This document shows positions 25,157-33,280 of a stretch of 64,000 bases of DNA, in pieces. The stretch comes from Salinibaculum rarum (GTDB taxonomy: Archaea > Halobacteriota > Halobacteria > Halobacteriales > Haloarculaceae). Within the stretch, counting starts at the first letter, position 1; each line of letters starts with the position of its first letter. The position numbers and the translations under genes are program-made. The stretch covers positions 2,666,001-2,730,000 of the forward strand of contig NZ_CP129992.1 of NCBI RefSeq assembly GCF_030505615.1. Reading direction: 5' to 3'. Under the pieces are notes generated by a model. It saw only the letters and a list, made by a program, of their open reading frames with translations. It was not told the DNA's origin and did not search any database.

Positions 25157-25714
25157 TTAGCTCAGCAGTCCGAGTGTATCCAGTTCCTTTCCGACAGCAT
25201 CTAGCGCCCGATGAGCATCATCTGGTTCTGTGGCACCGGTGATAACGACTTTCCCCGATCCAAACAGGAGCAAGACGACATCGTGGTCTTCGAGTCGGTA
25301 GACTAATCCAGGGAACTGTTCTGGTTCGTACTCGACGTGTTCAAGACCGAGTCCGATAGCTATTGCGTTGAGATTCAGCTTCGTGCCTAAATCGCCAGAC
25401 GAGACGATATTTTGTACAGCAATATCTAGCTCATCGGGCATGTCGATGTCGAGGGTGCTGAACATACTGGAGACGATATTAATACTTTCGTGAGCAGCGT
25501 CTACACTGTCAGCGCCGGTGCAGACGATTTTTCCTGACCGGAAAATGAGGGTTGCTGCTTCGGGGTCGTTCGTACGATAGATAACGCCCGGAAACTGTTC
25601 AGGATCGTAGTCGACACCATCCAGATCCAACGCAACACTGTTGAGGTTAAGTTCTCGTCCGATGCTGGTCGTGGCGACGACGTTCTCGATCGAGATTGAT
25701 TGTTGTATGGACAT
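25157..25714 (-). CDS. tbp: TATA-box-binding protein (TBP)
   Basis: A 185-residue TBP made of two pseudo-repeats: IENVVATTSIGRELNLNSVA / YDPEQFPGVIYRTNDPEAATL / FRSGKIVCTGA, and again VQNIVSSGDLGTKLNLNAIA / YEPEQFPGLVYRLED / FGSGKVVITGA. These are the saddle strands with DNA-intercalating residues. It recruits TFB and RNA polymerase to promoters. Compared with the main haloarchaeal TBP as I remember it, the N-terminus and the helix of the first repeat differ, so this is probably an additional TBP paralogue. It is the last gene of a same-strand run that starts with sufB. Confidence 0.93.
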   Translation of the reverse strand: MSIQQSISIENVVATTSIGRELNLNSVALDLDGVDYDPEQFPGVIYRTNDPEAATLIFRSGKIVCTGADSVDAAHESINIVSSMFSTLDIDMPDELDIAVQNIVSSGDLGTKLNLNAIAIGLGLEHVEYEPEQFPGLVYRLEDHDVVLLLFGSGKVVITGATEPDDAHRALDAVGKELDTLGLLS

Positions 25715-25731
25715 TAAATAATCTCTAGTAT

Positions 25732-26595
25732 TCAGTAGAATTCACGGACGAGATCCACCGCGTCGTCCGGGGCCCCATCGGGAATGTCGGCCATGTTCTC
25801 GGTGACTCCTTCGCGCTGTTCCCAGGGAGTGGAGTCCTCGTTTCGGTAAACGATGCCCTGATACTCTTTGTCGGCGTCAAGAATGGCGTCTTTTGCGTCG
25901 TCGTAGTCGGTGGGGTCGTGGTCACTTTCTTCTAGGTCGACGATGGAGTCTCTGAAGTAGTCGTAGGTGTCCACGTCGTTGAACGTGACACACGGTGAGT
26001 AGACGTTGACGAAGCCGAAGCCGTCGTGTTCGACCGCTTGCTGGACGATTTCGGTGTGGCGCTGTGAGTCCGACGAGAACGACTGGGCAATAAACGTTCC
26101 CCCAGCAGCCAGCGCGAGCGCGAGTGGGTTGACTGGCGGTTGGTTCGGCCCATCGGGCGTCGTCGACGTCTCGAAGTCCTCACGCGATGTCGGCGAGGCT
26201 TGGCCTTTCGTCAGCCCGTAGATGCGGTTGTCCATGACGACGTAGCTCATGTCGACGTTGCGGCGGACGGCGTGGATGAAGTGGCCAGCACCGATGGAGT
26301 ATCCGTCACCGTCACCGCCGGCGACCATGACCTCCAGGTTCGGGTTCGCCAGCTTTGCGCCGATACCCACGGGTAGGGCGCGGCCGTGCACGCCGTGGAG
26401 CGCGTAGCTGTGCATATAGGTGCCAATCTTCCCCGAGCACCCGATACCGGCGACGACGAACGTGTTATCCGGGTCATTGCCCGTGTTCGCAAGCGCTTTC
26501 ATCATCCCGTTCATCGTCCCGAAATCGCCGCAGCCGGGACACCAAGTCGGTTGTTTGTCGGATTTGAAGTCGGTGAATCTGATGTCTGAACTCAT
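25732..26595 (-). CDS. 2-oxoacid:ferredoxin oxidoreductase, beta (TPP) subunit, without an adjacent alpha subunit
   Basis: A 287-residue thiamine-diphosphate enzyme subunit. Cysteines for a 4Fe-4S cluster: WCPGCGDFG (two), GIGCSGK and SPCVTFN. TPP/Mg site: GGDGDGYSIGAGHFIHAVRRN with DNRIYGLTKGQASPT. The enzyme decarboxylates pyruvate or 2-oxoglutarate to the acyl-CoA and reduces ferredoxin. In haloarchaea alpha and beta genes are normally adjacent; here the alpha gene is missing on both sides, although a ferredoxin gene lies 500 bp upstream in the same direction. The subunit may pair with an alpha encoded elsewhere. Confidence 0.9.
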   Translation of the reverse strand: MSSDIRFTDFKSDKQPTWCPGCGDFGTMNGMMKALANTGNDPDNTFVVAGIGCSGKIGTYMHSYALHGVHGRALPVGIGAKLANPNLEVMVAGGDGDGYSIGAGHFIHAVRRNVDMSYVVMDNRIYGLTKGQASPTSREDFETSTTPDGPNQPPVNPLALALAAGGTFIAQSFSSDSQRHTEIVQQAVEHDGFGFVNVYSPCVTFNDVDTYDYFRDSIVDLEESDHDPTDYDDAKDAILDADKEYQGIVYRNEDSTPWEQREGVTENMADIPDGAPDDAVDLVREFY

Positions 26596-26688
26596 GTTCT
26601 CATGTTCCTCACGTTTCGGTTTTGACAGCCGGATTCGCTGCCGTGTTGTGTCTCATCCTCGATCATCAGTCGGTCAGGTGAATGCCTG

Positions 26689-27078
26689 TCATCGCTTCGA
26701 TTGTACGGGTGTATTTGCGTCCACTCGATCAATTCCTGCGTCAGCGAGTTCGGTTCTCACTGCCGGGGGAAGCGTTTCGAGTGTCTCGTCTATTCGTGGA
26801 TCAACGGACACACCGTCGACTCTCAGTGCGACTAACTTTCCACGGTTCCTCTGTGCGGCGACTTCGAATTCGAACGGGCGATCTCGTTCGTCGAGCGCAT
26901 ACACCCAAACTTTCGAGAGTCCGTTTGCGCTCTCCCAGTGGGCACTGTTGAGGACGTTGAGACTCCCTGCAGGGGGAACACACGGCGAGCCACACGCCTG
27001 GCACTGGCCTGGATGAGGTGAGGTGCCAACGTACTCGTAGTCTGCCCCGCAGCGGTAACACTGTAATGTCAGAATCAT
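26689..27078 (-). CDS. zinc-ribbon protein of unknown function
   Basis: A 129-residue protein (ATG at 27078, MILTLQCYRCGADYEYVG). Two C-x2-C pairs, CYRCG and CQACG, form an N-terminal zinc ribbon; the rest contains short strands (VWVYALDERDRPFEFEV) and an acidic C-terminal helix. It lies between the ferredoxin and oxidoreductase beta genes on the same strand, so a link to that cluster is possible. Confidence 0.6.
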   Translation of the reverse strand: MILTLQCYRCGADYEYVGTSPHPGQCQACGSPCVPPAGSLNVLNSAHWESANGLSKVWVYALDERDRPFEFEVAAQRNRGKLVALRVDGVSVDPRIDETLETLPPAVRTELADAGIDRVDANTPVQSKR

Positions 27079-27102
27079 CGTCAGCACTCATCCACCCCGA
27101 GT

Positions 27103-27441
27103 TCAGAGCCTCCCCGCACGTCCCGGGTCAACGTCGATGGCGTCAACAGGGCAGACATCGACACAGAGCATACAGTCAATACACTGGTCCTCGTAGGTGG
27201 GGTCAGCCTTGATTTCGGACTCGGGGTGACCGGGAGTATCAGTCCACTCGAACACGTCAACGGGGCAGTCCTCCAGACAGGCCCCATCGGCGATACAGAT
27301 ATCGAAATCTACTGCGACATGAGTCCCGTGGATTCCCTGTTTTTCGTCCGTTGGTTCCTCGCCATCTGTCGTCCACACCCGGTGGTCCTCGTGGCGGTCA
27401 ACTTCTTCGTGGGTGTTTTCGAAATTTGGATCGATAGCCAT
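27103..27441 (-). CDS. zinc-containing di-cluster ferredoxin
   Basis: A 112-residue ferredoxin. The first cluster motif is C-x5-C-x3-C-P ([18 protein letters not shown]), as in 7Fe archaeal ferredoxins; the second is [16 protein letters not shown], a normal 4Fe-4S motif. The N-terminal extension has the zinc ligands of Sulfolobus-type ferredoxins: the two His of DRHEDHRVW, the His of [12 protein letters not shown], and the Asp of KADPTYED. It is a natural electron acceptor for the oxidoreductase subunit encoded downstream. It is distinct from the plant-type 2Fe-2S ferredoxin that haloarchaea use most. Confidence 0.92.
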   Translation of the reverse strand: MAIDPNFENTHEEVDRHEDHRVWTTDGEEPTDEKQGIHGTHVAVDFDICIADGACLEDCPVDVFEWTDTPGHPESEIKADPTYEDQCIDCMLCVDVCPVDAIDVDPGRAGRL

Positions 27442-27487
27442 TGAGATATCCTCTGGTACGTTGTTTAGCGATCAGCCGACCTGGTCA

Positions 27488-28918
27488 CTACCCGAGCGAG
27501 CCCTCCATCTCGAGTTCGATGAGCCGGTTCATCTCGACCGCGTACTCGATGGGCAGTTCCTCCGTGAGCGGCTCGATGAAGCCGGCGACGATCATCTGCT
27601 TTGCGTCGTCGTCATCGAGGCCACGGCTCTGGAGGTAGAAGACGTCCTCGTCGCCGATTTTGCCGACGGTCGCCTCGTGGGCCACGTCGACTTTCTGCTC
27701 CTGAATCTCCATGTACGGCATGGTGTCCGACGTTGACTCGTTGTCGAACATCAGCGCGTCGCACTCGACCGACGTGGAGGCGTTCTCGGCGCCGTCGGCG
27801 ATGTGGACCAGCCCACGGTAGTTGGTGCGGCCGCCGTCCTTGCTGATGGATTTGGACTCAATGGTCGATTTCGTGTCGGGCGCGTTGTGGTACACCTTCG
27901 CGCCGGTGTCGATGTTCTGCCCCTCCCCAGCCATAGCAATGGTGATATGATTGTCCGTCGCGCCCGGTCCCTTGAGGATAGTCGACGGATACAACATCGT
28001 CGCCTTCGAGCCCATGCTGCCCGAAACCCACTCCATGGTGGCGTCCTCTTCAGCGATGGCGCGTTTGGTGTTGAGGTTGTAGGTGTTTTTCGACCAGTTT
28101 TGCACGGTCGAGTACTGGACGTGAGCGTTCTCCTTGACGAACACTTCGACGCCGCCGCTGTGGAGGTTGAACTCCGAGTACTTCGGGGCGGAACAGCCCT
28201 CGATGTAGTGGACTTCGGAGTTCTCCTCGGCGACGATGAGCGTGTGTTCGAACTGGCCCATCCCTTCCGAATTCATCCGGAAGTACGCCTGGACGGGCAT
28301 GTCGACGTTCGTGTCCTCGGGAACGTAGACGAACGACCCACCGGACCAGATGGCGCCGTGCAACGCCGCGAACTTGTTGTCGCTGGGTGGGACGGCCTTG
28401 GTCATGAAGTACTCCTTGACGATGTCTTCATGCTCCTGGACGGCCTTGTCCATGTCACAGAAGATGACGCCTTTCTCTTCCCACTGTTCCTGCATGTTCT
28501 GATAGACGATTTCGGACTCATACTGGGCGCCGACGCCCGAGAGGGCGTTTTTCTCGGCTTCCGGAATACCCAGTTTGTCGAATGTGTCCTGAATCTCCTC
28601 GGGGAGGTCCTCCCAGTTCTCGGCACCGCCGCGGGTCTCGATGTCCGGGCGGATGTACGGGACGATTTCGTCGATGTCGACTTCCGAGAGGTCAGGGGCG
28701 CCGGGCCACCCGGTCGGCATCGGCATCTCCTGGAACTGCTCGAGCGCGCGAAGGCGTCGTTCGAGCATCCATTCGGGTTCGTCCTTGTCCTCGGAGATGA
28801 CGCGAATCGTCTCCTCAGTCAGGCCCTTCTCAGTCTCGAAAGCCGACTTCTCCTCTTTCTTGAATTCGAAGCGCGCTTCGGTATCGGTGTCTTGGAGATG
28901 ATCTTGTTCCGAACTCAT
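27488..28918 (-). CDS. sufB: Fe-S cluster assembly scaffold SufB
   Basis: A 476-residue SufB (ATG at 28918; a start 27 bp upstream would add MCPESQPEF). Recognised by the beta-helix core with GGSFVYVPEDTNVDMPVQAYFRMN, HYIEGCSAPKYSEFNLHSGGVEVFVKENAHV (Cys and Glu of the cluster site), NWSKNTYNLNTKRAI, and the C-terminal SRGLDDDDAKQMIVAGFIEPLTEELPIEYAVEMNRLI. SufB builds clusters with SufC and SufD in the cytoplasm. Neither sufC nor sufD is adjacent, which suggests a second SufB copy or a separated gene. Gene order with the ferredoxin below supports an Fe-S role for the cluster. Confidence 0.95.
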   Translation of the reverse strand: MSSEQDHLQDTDTEARFEFKKEEKSAFETEKGLTEETIRVISEDKDEPEWMLERRLRALEQFQEMPMPTGWPGAPDLSEVDIDEIVPYIRPDIETRGGAENWEDLPEEIQDTFDKLGIPEAEKNALSGVGAQYESEIVYQNMQEQWEEKGVIFCDMDKAVQEHEDIVKEYFMTKAVPPSDNKFAALHGAIWSGGSFVYVPEDTNVDMPVQAYFRMNSEGMGQFEHTLIVAEENSEVHYIEGCSAPKYSEFNLHSGGVEVFVKENAHVQYSTVQNWSKNTYNLNTKRAIAEEDATMEWVSGSMGSKATMLYPSTILKGPGATDNHITIAMAGEGQNIDTGAKVYHNAPDTKSTIESKSISKDGGRTNYRGLVHIADGAENASTSVECDALMFDNESTSDTMPYMEIQEQKVDVAHEATVGKIGDEDVFYLQSRGLDDDDAKQMIVAGFIEPLTEELPIEYAVEMNRLIELEMEGSLG

Positions 28919-29246
28919 GAATTCAGGTTGAGACTCTGGGCACATAAGTTTGGTTCATAACTGTTTTTCATAGCTATCTAAGTAATTATTCTCTAAAACT
29001 CCTATATTGAGTATTGGAATACCCAATCAGATTTTTCGATATAAAAACTTAGTATCGCACAGATGCAATAGAGTCGTATGGTATCATTGCCCACCGATTG
29101 TCAGTCCAGGAAACAGCCAGACAACCGATCTCCGCTCAAAGTCAGTATACCCAGCTCGTATGCTAGCTTCCGGAGTTGCCGGGATTGGGATATCCGCTTG
29201 TCCAGTTGGCTGCGCCGCTTCCGCCTTCCTACCGGGGTAGCTGAAC
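28919..29246. promoter_or_regulatory. divergent promoter region between sufB and tfb
   Basis: About 330 bp, AT-rich around 28960-29050 with several TATA-like elements (for example TTATTCTC and TTTTTCGATATAAAAAC). It must contain the promoters of both sufB and tfb. No gene is supported in it. Confidence 0.5.
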
Positions 29247-30239
29247 GTGACTGAATCATTCACGACATCAGGGATTCGGGGAGAAAGCCGCCCAGAGGAA
29301 CACGGTGAGACGGGCGAGGAGGGCCGGAATGAACCATCGGTCAAAACGTGTCCCGAGTGCAGAGGACGCATCGTCCACAACGAGGCACAGGCCGAACTCC
29401 ATTGTCGAGACTGTGGTCGCGTAATCGAATCAGACCAGATTGACCACGGGCCCGAATGGCGAGCGTATGGATCCAGAGAAAAGAAGGCCAAGTCACGGGT
29501 CGGAAGTACCCAAACCCAGCTATTACACGATCGTGGTCTGTCGACGGTTATCGACTGGCGAAACAAGGACACGTATGGACAGTCGCTCTCGTCTCGTCAA
29601 CAAAAGAAAATGCGACGCCTCCGAAAATGGGACGAGCGGTTCCGGACAAAGAATAGTCAAGAACGGAACCTAAAGCACGCGCTGGGGGAAATTAACCGGA
29701 TGGCGTCTGCGCTTGGGTGCCCCGATCCGATCAGGGAAACGACGAGTGTATTGTACCGGCAAGCACTGGAAAAGGACCTGATCCGGGGGCGTTCGATCGA
29801 AGGAGTGGCGACGGCAGCCCTCTATGCCGGGTCGCGTATGGAGAATACACCCCGTTCATTCGATGAGGTTGCTGCGGTGAGTCACGTTGATAAACTGGAG
29901 ATAGAGCGTGCGTATCGCTATCTGGTAGATGAGTTGGAACTGGAAATGACTCCGCCGAATCCCGAAGCATACATTGCTCGGTTCGCTTCTCAATTGGGGT
30001 GTCCGGATGAAACGGAACGCCGAAGTCGGGAATTGATTCGATCCGCGATCGAAGCGGGTGTTCACAATGGTCGAAATCCTATCGGAATAGCCGCAGCAGC
30101 GCTGTATGCGGCTGCTAAACGTACAAATCAGGAAGTCACCCAAGGCGACCTAGCCGAAATTGCTAACGTGAGCAAACCAACGATTGCGAAACGGTACCCG
30201 GAGATTCTCCAAGCGGCAGATGAGGTGTCGAACGGGTGA
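29247..30239 (+). CDS. tfb: transcription initiation factor TFB
   Basis: A 330-residue TFIIB homologue with GTG start. N-terminal zinc ribbon CPECRGRIVHNEAQAELHCRDCGRV (residues ~34-58), B-reader/linker with EWRAYGSREKKAKSRVG and a short WRNKDTYGQSLSS segment, then two cyclin folds: RLRKWDERFRTKN to VDELELE (~125-230) and PPNPEAYIARFASQLG to the C-terminus (~235-325). TFB bridges TBP-promoter complex and RNA polymerase. Haloarchaea carry many TFB paralogues that direct different gene sets; this one is divergent from the main copies as I recall them and lies close to a TBP gene. Confidence 0.93.
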   Translation: MTESFTTSGIRGESRPEEHGETGEEGRNEPSVKTCPECRGRIVHNEAQAELHCRDCGRVIESDQIDHGPEWRAYGSREKKAKSRVGSTQTQLLHDRGLSTVIDWRNKDTYGQSLSSRQQKKMRRLRKWDERFRTKNSQERNLKHALGEINRMASALGCPDPIRETTSVLYRQALEKDLIRGRSIEGVATAALYAGSRMENTPRSFDEVAAVSHVDKLEIERAYRYLVDELELEMTPPNPEAYIARFASQLGCPDETERRSRELIRSAIEAGVHNGRNPIGIAAAALYAAAKRTNQEVTQGDLAEIANVSKPTIAKRYPEILQAADEVSNG

Positions 30240-30418
30240 ACAACTCTAATCGGAAATCAGCCCTCTTTTGTCCGTCATGTGGATATAAGAGTTCTCTCGG
30301 TGGTGATTGGAAAATGTCTTCTGCGAGTGACCAGTACCAACTTAGATGCCCGAACTGTGGATCTGTCGTCGTTACACAGTCGCAATATTGTACTGAATAT
30401 TCTGAAATACAAAATTGA
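30236..30418 (+). CDS. 60-residue zinc-ribbon protein coupled to tfb
   Basis: GTG start overlapping the tfb stop by 4 bp (GTGA), so it is translated with tfb. Two C-x2-C pairs, FCPSCGYKS and RCPNCGSVV, 25 residues apart form a zinc ribbon like that of transcription factors. A role as an accessory transcription protein is conceivable, but only the overlap supports it. Confidence 0.6.
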   Translation: MNNSNRKSALFCPSCGYKSSLGGDWKMSSASDQYQLRCPNCGSVVVTQSQYCTEYSEIQN

Positions 30419-30439
30419 AGGAGTATGTCTCCTTCTCAC

Positions 30440-30868
30440 TCATTTGAGCCGTTCTTGAAGCACAGCTGGGCAGGCGGTAGTCACCCCCTCAATGGAAAGG
30501 ATCTGGTCGCTGACTATTTCATTTAGTTCGGTACTTCCTGTGGCCTCGAGTTCGGCCATCAACATATGGTCCCCGGTTGCGGTATACAACGCAGTCAGCG
30601 AGTCAATATCTCTGAGCTGACTTGTCGCCTCGGGGTACTGACCACTCTGGACATCGATTCCAACCATTGCAATACTCTGGTGGTTGACTTTCTTTGGGTT
30701 GATTTCGACAGTATAACCGACAATAGCACCTTCCTCCTCGAGTTTCTCAATATACTTTCGGGCGGTGGGTCGCGCGACGCCAGCCTGGTCGGCGATTTCC
30801 CCAAGGGAAGCTTTCGGATCTTCTTTGAGAATAGAAAGAAGACGATGCTCGAGTTTGTCAGTGTCCAT
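30440..30868 (-). CDS. Lrp/AsnC family transcription regulator
   Basis: A 142-residue regulator: N-terminal HTH (LEHRLLSILKEDPKASLGEIADQAGVARPTARKYIEKLEEEGAIVGYT, residues ~6-54) and a C-terminal RAM/AsnC ligand-binding domain (MVGIDVQ, TALYTATGDHMLMAELEA, GVTTACPAVL). Such proteins form octamers and sense amino acids or, in haloarchaea, redox or metabolic state. It converges with the tfb unit and precedes (in its direction) nothing obvious; it may be cotranscribed with the A-type Fe-S carrier upstream. Confidence 0.9.
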   Translation of the reverse strand: MDTDKLEHRLLSILKEDPKASLGEIADQAGVARPTARKYIEKLEEEGAIVGYTVEINPKKVNHQSIAMVGIDVQSGQYPEATSQLRDIDSLTALYTATGDHMLMAELEATGSTELNEIVSDQILSIEGVTTACPAVLQERLK

Positions 30869-30916
30869 TGTGTCTACGTTTATTTGCAGCGGTGATCATC
30901 GTGTTGGCAGTCGTGT

Positions 30917-31279
30917 TCAGGTGCGGAAAGATTCGCCGCAGCCACACTCCGAGACGACGTTGGGATTTTCAACATCAAAGCCTGCGCCTTGGAGACCCGT
31001 TTCATACTCAACAACACTCCCCGCAATATATTGGATACTCGCGGGATCAACGAACACTCGCAGGCCGTGGTGCTCGTAGACCATATCATCTTCGTCGGGA
31101 CTCGTATCGAACCGCATACCATATGACAGACCCGCGCATCCTCCTTGCTGGACGAACAGCCGAAGTCCTGCCGTGTCAGTGTCCAAGTTCTCTTCCTCTA
31201 AGAGGGCAAGTGCTCTCTCTGAGGCACCTTCCGAAACTTCGATGTCAGGTTGTTCACTCTCTTCGGCCGTCGTACTCAT
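30917..31279 (-). CDS. A-type Fe-S carrier (HesB/IscA/ErpA family)
   Basis: A 120-residue protein (ATG at 31279). The three cluster-binding cysteines are in GGCAGLSYGM (residue ~50) and CGCGESF at the C-terminus (C-x-C). The pattern EVSEGASERALALLEEEN with LRLFVQQGGCAG is typical. It transfers clusters from SUF scaffolds to target proteins, which fits sufB and the ferredoxin 3 kb away. It lies 48 bp upstream of the Lrp gene on the same strand. Confidence 0.92.
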   Translation of the reverse strand: MSTTAEESEQPDIEVSEGASERALALLEEENLDTDTAGLRLFVQQGGCAGLSYGMRFDTSPDEDDMVYEHHGLRVFVDPASIQYIAGSVVEYETGLQGAGFDVENPNVVSECGCGESFRT

Positions 31280-31569
31280 ACGTTGAGTTGATTGAGCCAG
31301 GGTGTTAACCATGACGCTCAGCAACTGAGCTATAGTTGAAAAGATTTCATAGTGAGACTGACTCAGGAGAAACTCACGTAATCTCTTTATATTTGGTCTC
31401 GCTACGGGCTTTTTGATAATCAGTTAGCTGTGTTAAACTCACGCTCTGTATCTTGCACCGCTTGCTGGAACAATATCTAATCCAACATTTATTGCGCGGA
31501 TTGCATCGCAGTAACTCGCCTGTGACTATTTCTCTGACACGCTGTCCTATGCAACAGTATCTGTTTCAA
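31280..31569. other. intergenic region between two minus-strand genes
   Basis: About 290 bp. It contains the promoter of the A-type carrier (A/T-rich near 31330) and a copy of the dispersed GTGCAAGATACAGAGCGTG motif on the minus strand (31440-31459). No gene is supported. Confidence 0.4.
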
Positions 31570-32934
31570 TCAAGCCCACGGACTGTCGCCACCGGTATGT
31601 CCGATTCCTTCGCCATCGGGGAGTTCTTGGGGGCATTCCTTTTCTGGATTGCCACTCGTATCGCCACGAATATCATTGCCACAAATATGTCGCTGGGCGT
31701 CTCGGGTCTCATCATCTAAAGCGATGGCTTTCAGCTCGAAATCATAGACCTCGTTGCCATAGATCTCGTTATCGGTGGCGATGTTATCTACGACTTCTTG
31801 GGTAAATCCAAACTCTGGGAACAACTGGTCAGATCCCGGTTTGTAAACCTCGATGCCGTTTCCATTCCCGTTGGCTAAATGGTTCCAGCGAACCGTACAG
31901 TTGTGACCTCGCATGTGGATTGATTGTGGGCTGAACGGGTCATTATTTGCTGAGCCACCGGCATCAGTACAGTACTCGATTGTGATATTTCGTGTTCCAT
32001 CCTTACAATCAACCATTTCGGCGTGGTGATACCCCTCACTATTGTCGATGTGGTGAATATGGATGTTGCGAGTTTGATCGTATGTGTCCCAATGGTAACC
32101 TTCAGCACCATCTGCGTATACCTGAAGCGGCTGCCCAATGTACAGAATTTCACCGATATGCGATTTTTTGTCACCGTAGAGGTACTGGACCCCGGCGGGA
32201 CCGATCATCTTGAACGGGCCGAACTCGCTATCCTTCGTGTGGACGACACTGACGAGTGCTCGTTGGGTGTGCCCGATCCCATGGGGTGCAAAAACAACAT
32301 CCTCGAGGTACTCTGAGGTTTCAGGGTCGGGTGAGATTTGTACGAGCCGTTTCGTATACGAATCGACCTCTTGTGGGGCATCTGGGGTGTGCAACCCGGT
32401 GATAGTGAAGCCAGTAAGTCGGTAGTGAGAGTGTTGGATTTTGACCGGATAATAGAACTCTTCGTCTATTTTCTGTGTCGGTCTGAGCACTGCGTCTTTC
32501 GAGCCCGTAATGGTGATTGGATTTTCCGACTCAGCAGGGTGTATTGTCACAAGTCGCTGCCTGTATTCACCAGGTTGTAGATAGACCGTGTCGCCAGGCT
32601 GTACAGCATCGAGAGCCGACATGATCGTTGCCATCGGGTCGTTTTTAGTCCCGGGATTACTATCGTCACCGTCAGGGGCGACATAGATGGTATCTGCTGT
32701 CTGTTCCTCCGTCGTCTCTTCCTCGGTATCTTCCGATTCGTGATCAGTCTCTTCGGGGGTCTCGGACTGTGTCTGGGAATTGATGCTCGTCGTGTTGGGT
32801 GCCGCCGGAGGCGTTTCAGTTTCCTCACTGGTATCCTGAGTTTCCCCATCAGACGTGCTTGTACAGCCCGTCAGAGATCCAGTTGCGCCCATGAGTGCAA
32901 GCATTCGACGGCGAGAGAGACAGGTACCGTCCAT
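31570..32934 (-). CDS. Tat-exported lipoprotein with right-handed beta-helix (polysaccharide-lyase-like fold)
   Basis: A 454-residue surface protein. The signal CLSRRRMLALMGATGSLTGC has the twin arginine and a lipobox cysteine; a Thr/Glu/Ser-rich linker (residues ~25-85) follows. From IYVAPDGDDSNPGTKNDPMATI onward it is a DUF1565-type start of a parallel beta-helix with repeated turns (PITITGSKDAVLRP, YRLTGFTITGLHTP, IHIHHIDNSEGYHHAEMVD, ITIEYCTDAGGSANNDPFSPQSI, CTVRWNHLANGNGNGIEV). The His/Asp-rich turns could form a sugar-binding or lyase site. Substrate unknown. Confidence 0.82.
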   Translation of the reverse strand: MDGTCLSRRRMLALMGATGSLTGCTSTSDGETQDTSEETETPPAAPNTTSINSQTQSETPEETDHESEDTEEETTEEQTADTIYVAPDGDDSNPGTKNDPMATIMSALDAVQPGDTVYLQPGEYRQRLVTIHPAESENPITITGSKDAVLRPTQKIDEEFYYPVKIQHSHYRLTGFTITGLHTPDAPQEVDSYTKRLVQISPDPETSEYLEDVVFAPHGIGHTQRALVSVVHTKDSEFGPFKMIGPAGVQYLYGDKKSHIGEILYIGQPLQVYADGAEGYHWDTYDQTRNIHIHHIDNSEGYHHAEMVDCKDGTRNITIEYCTDAGGSANNDPFSPQSIHMRGHNCTVRWNHLANGNGNGIEVYKPGSDQLFPEFGFTQEVVDNIATDNEIYGNEVYDFELKAIALDDETRDAQRHICGNDIRGDTSGNPEKECPQELPDGEGIGHTGGDSPWA

Positions 32935-33280
32935 TATCAGATAGTGCCACTATACCTGTATTATACTTTCCCAGAAACCATGTGTGGAGATACAGAATTC
33001 TGGTTGACCGTCCACTGCTGGAGAGACGCTGTGTATCATGCATGACGATGCGCAAGTATCTACAGCTGGTAGTACTGCACAAAAGAACCTCTCGGTGCTG
33101 ACTATACTCTCTATATCGAACAGTCTCGGATGCCCGGTGCGGGGTCTGAGACGGTTCTATGACATTGTTGTACTACTGTTCACTTGTCGTGTCCCGGCGC
33201 TTGTCGCACCTCGAGGTACTCGCATCCAGGATTGAAAATCAGATGTCTGGTCTTATTTGTAAGGTTGGACACTGCGTTTT
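32935..33280. other. intergenic region without a supported gene
   Basis: About 346 bp before the right copy of the duplicated segment. It has the beta-helix gene promoter (TATTATAC near 32961) and several short frames without recognisable sequence. Confidence 0.4.

Noticed and set aside
27803..28960. 385-codon frame opposite sufB
   Set aside because: Antisense of a clear SufB gene; the translation is Val/Leu/Arg-rich with no family features.
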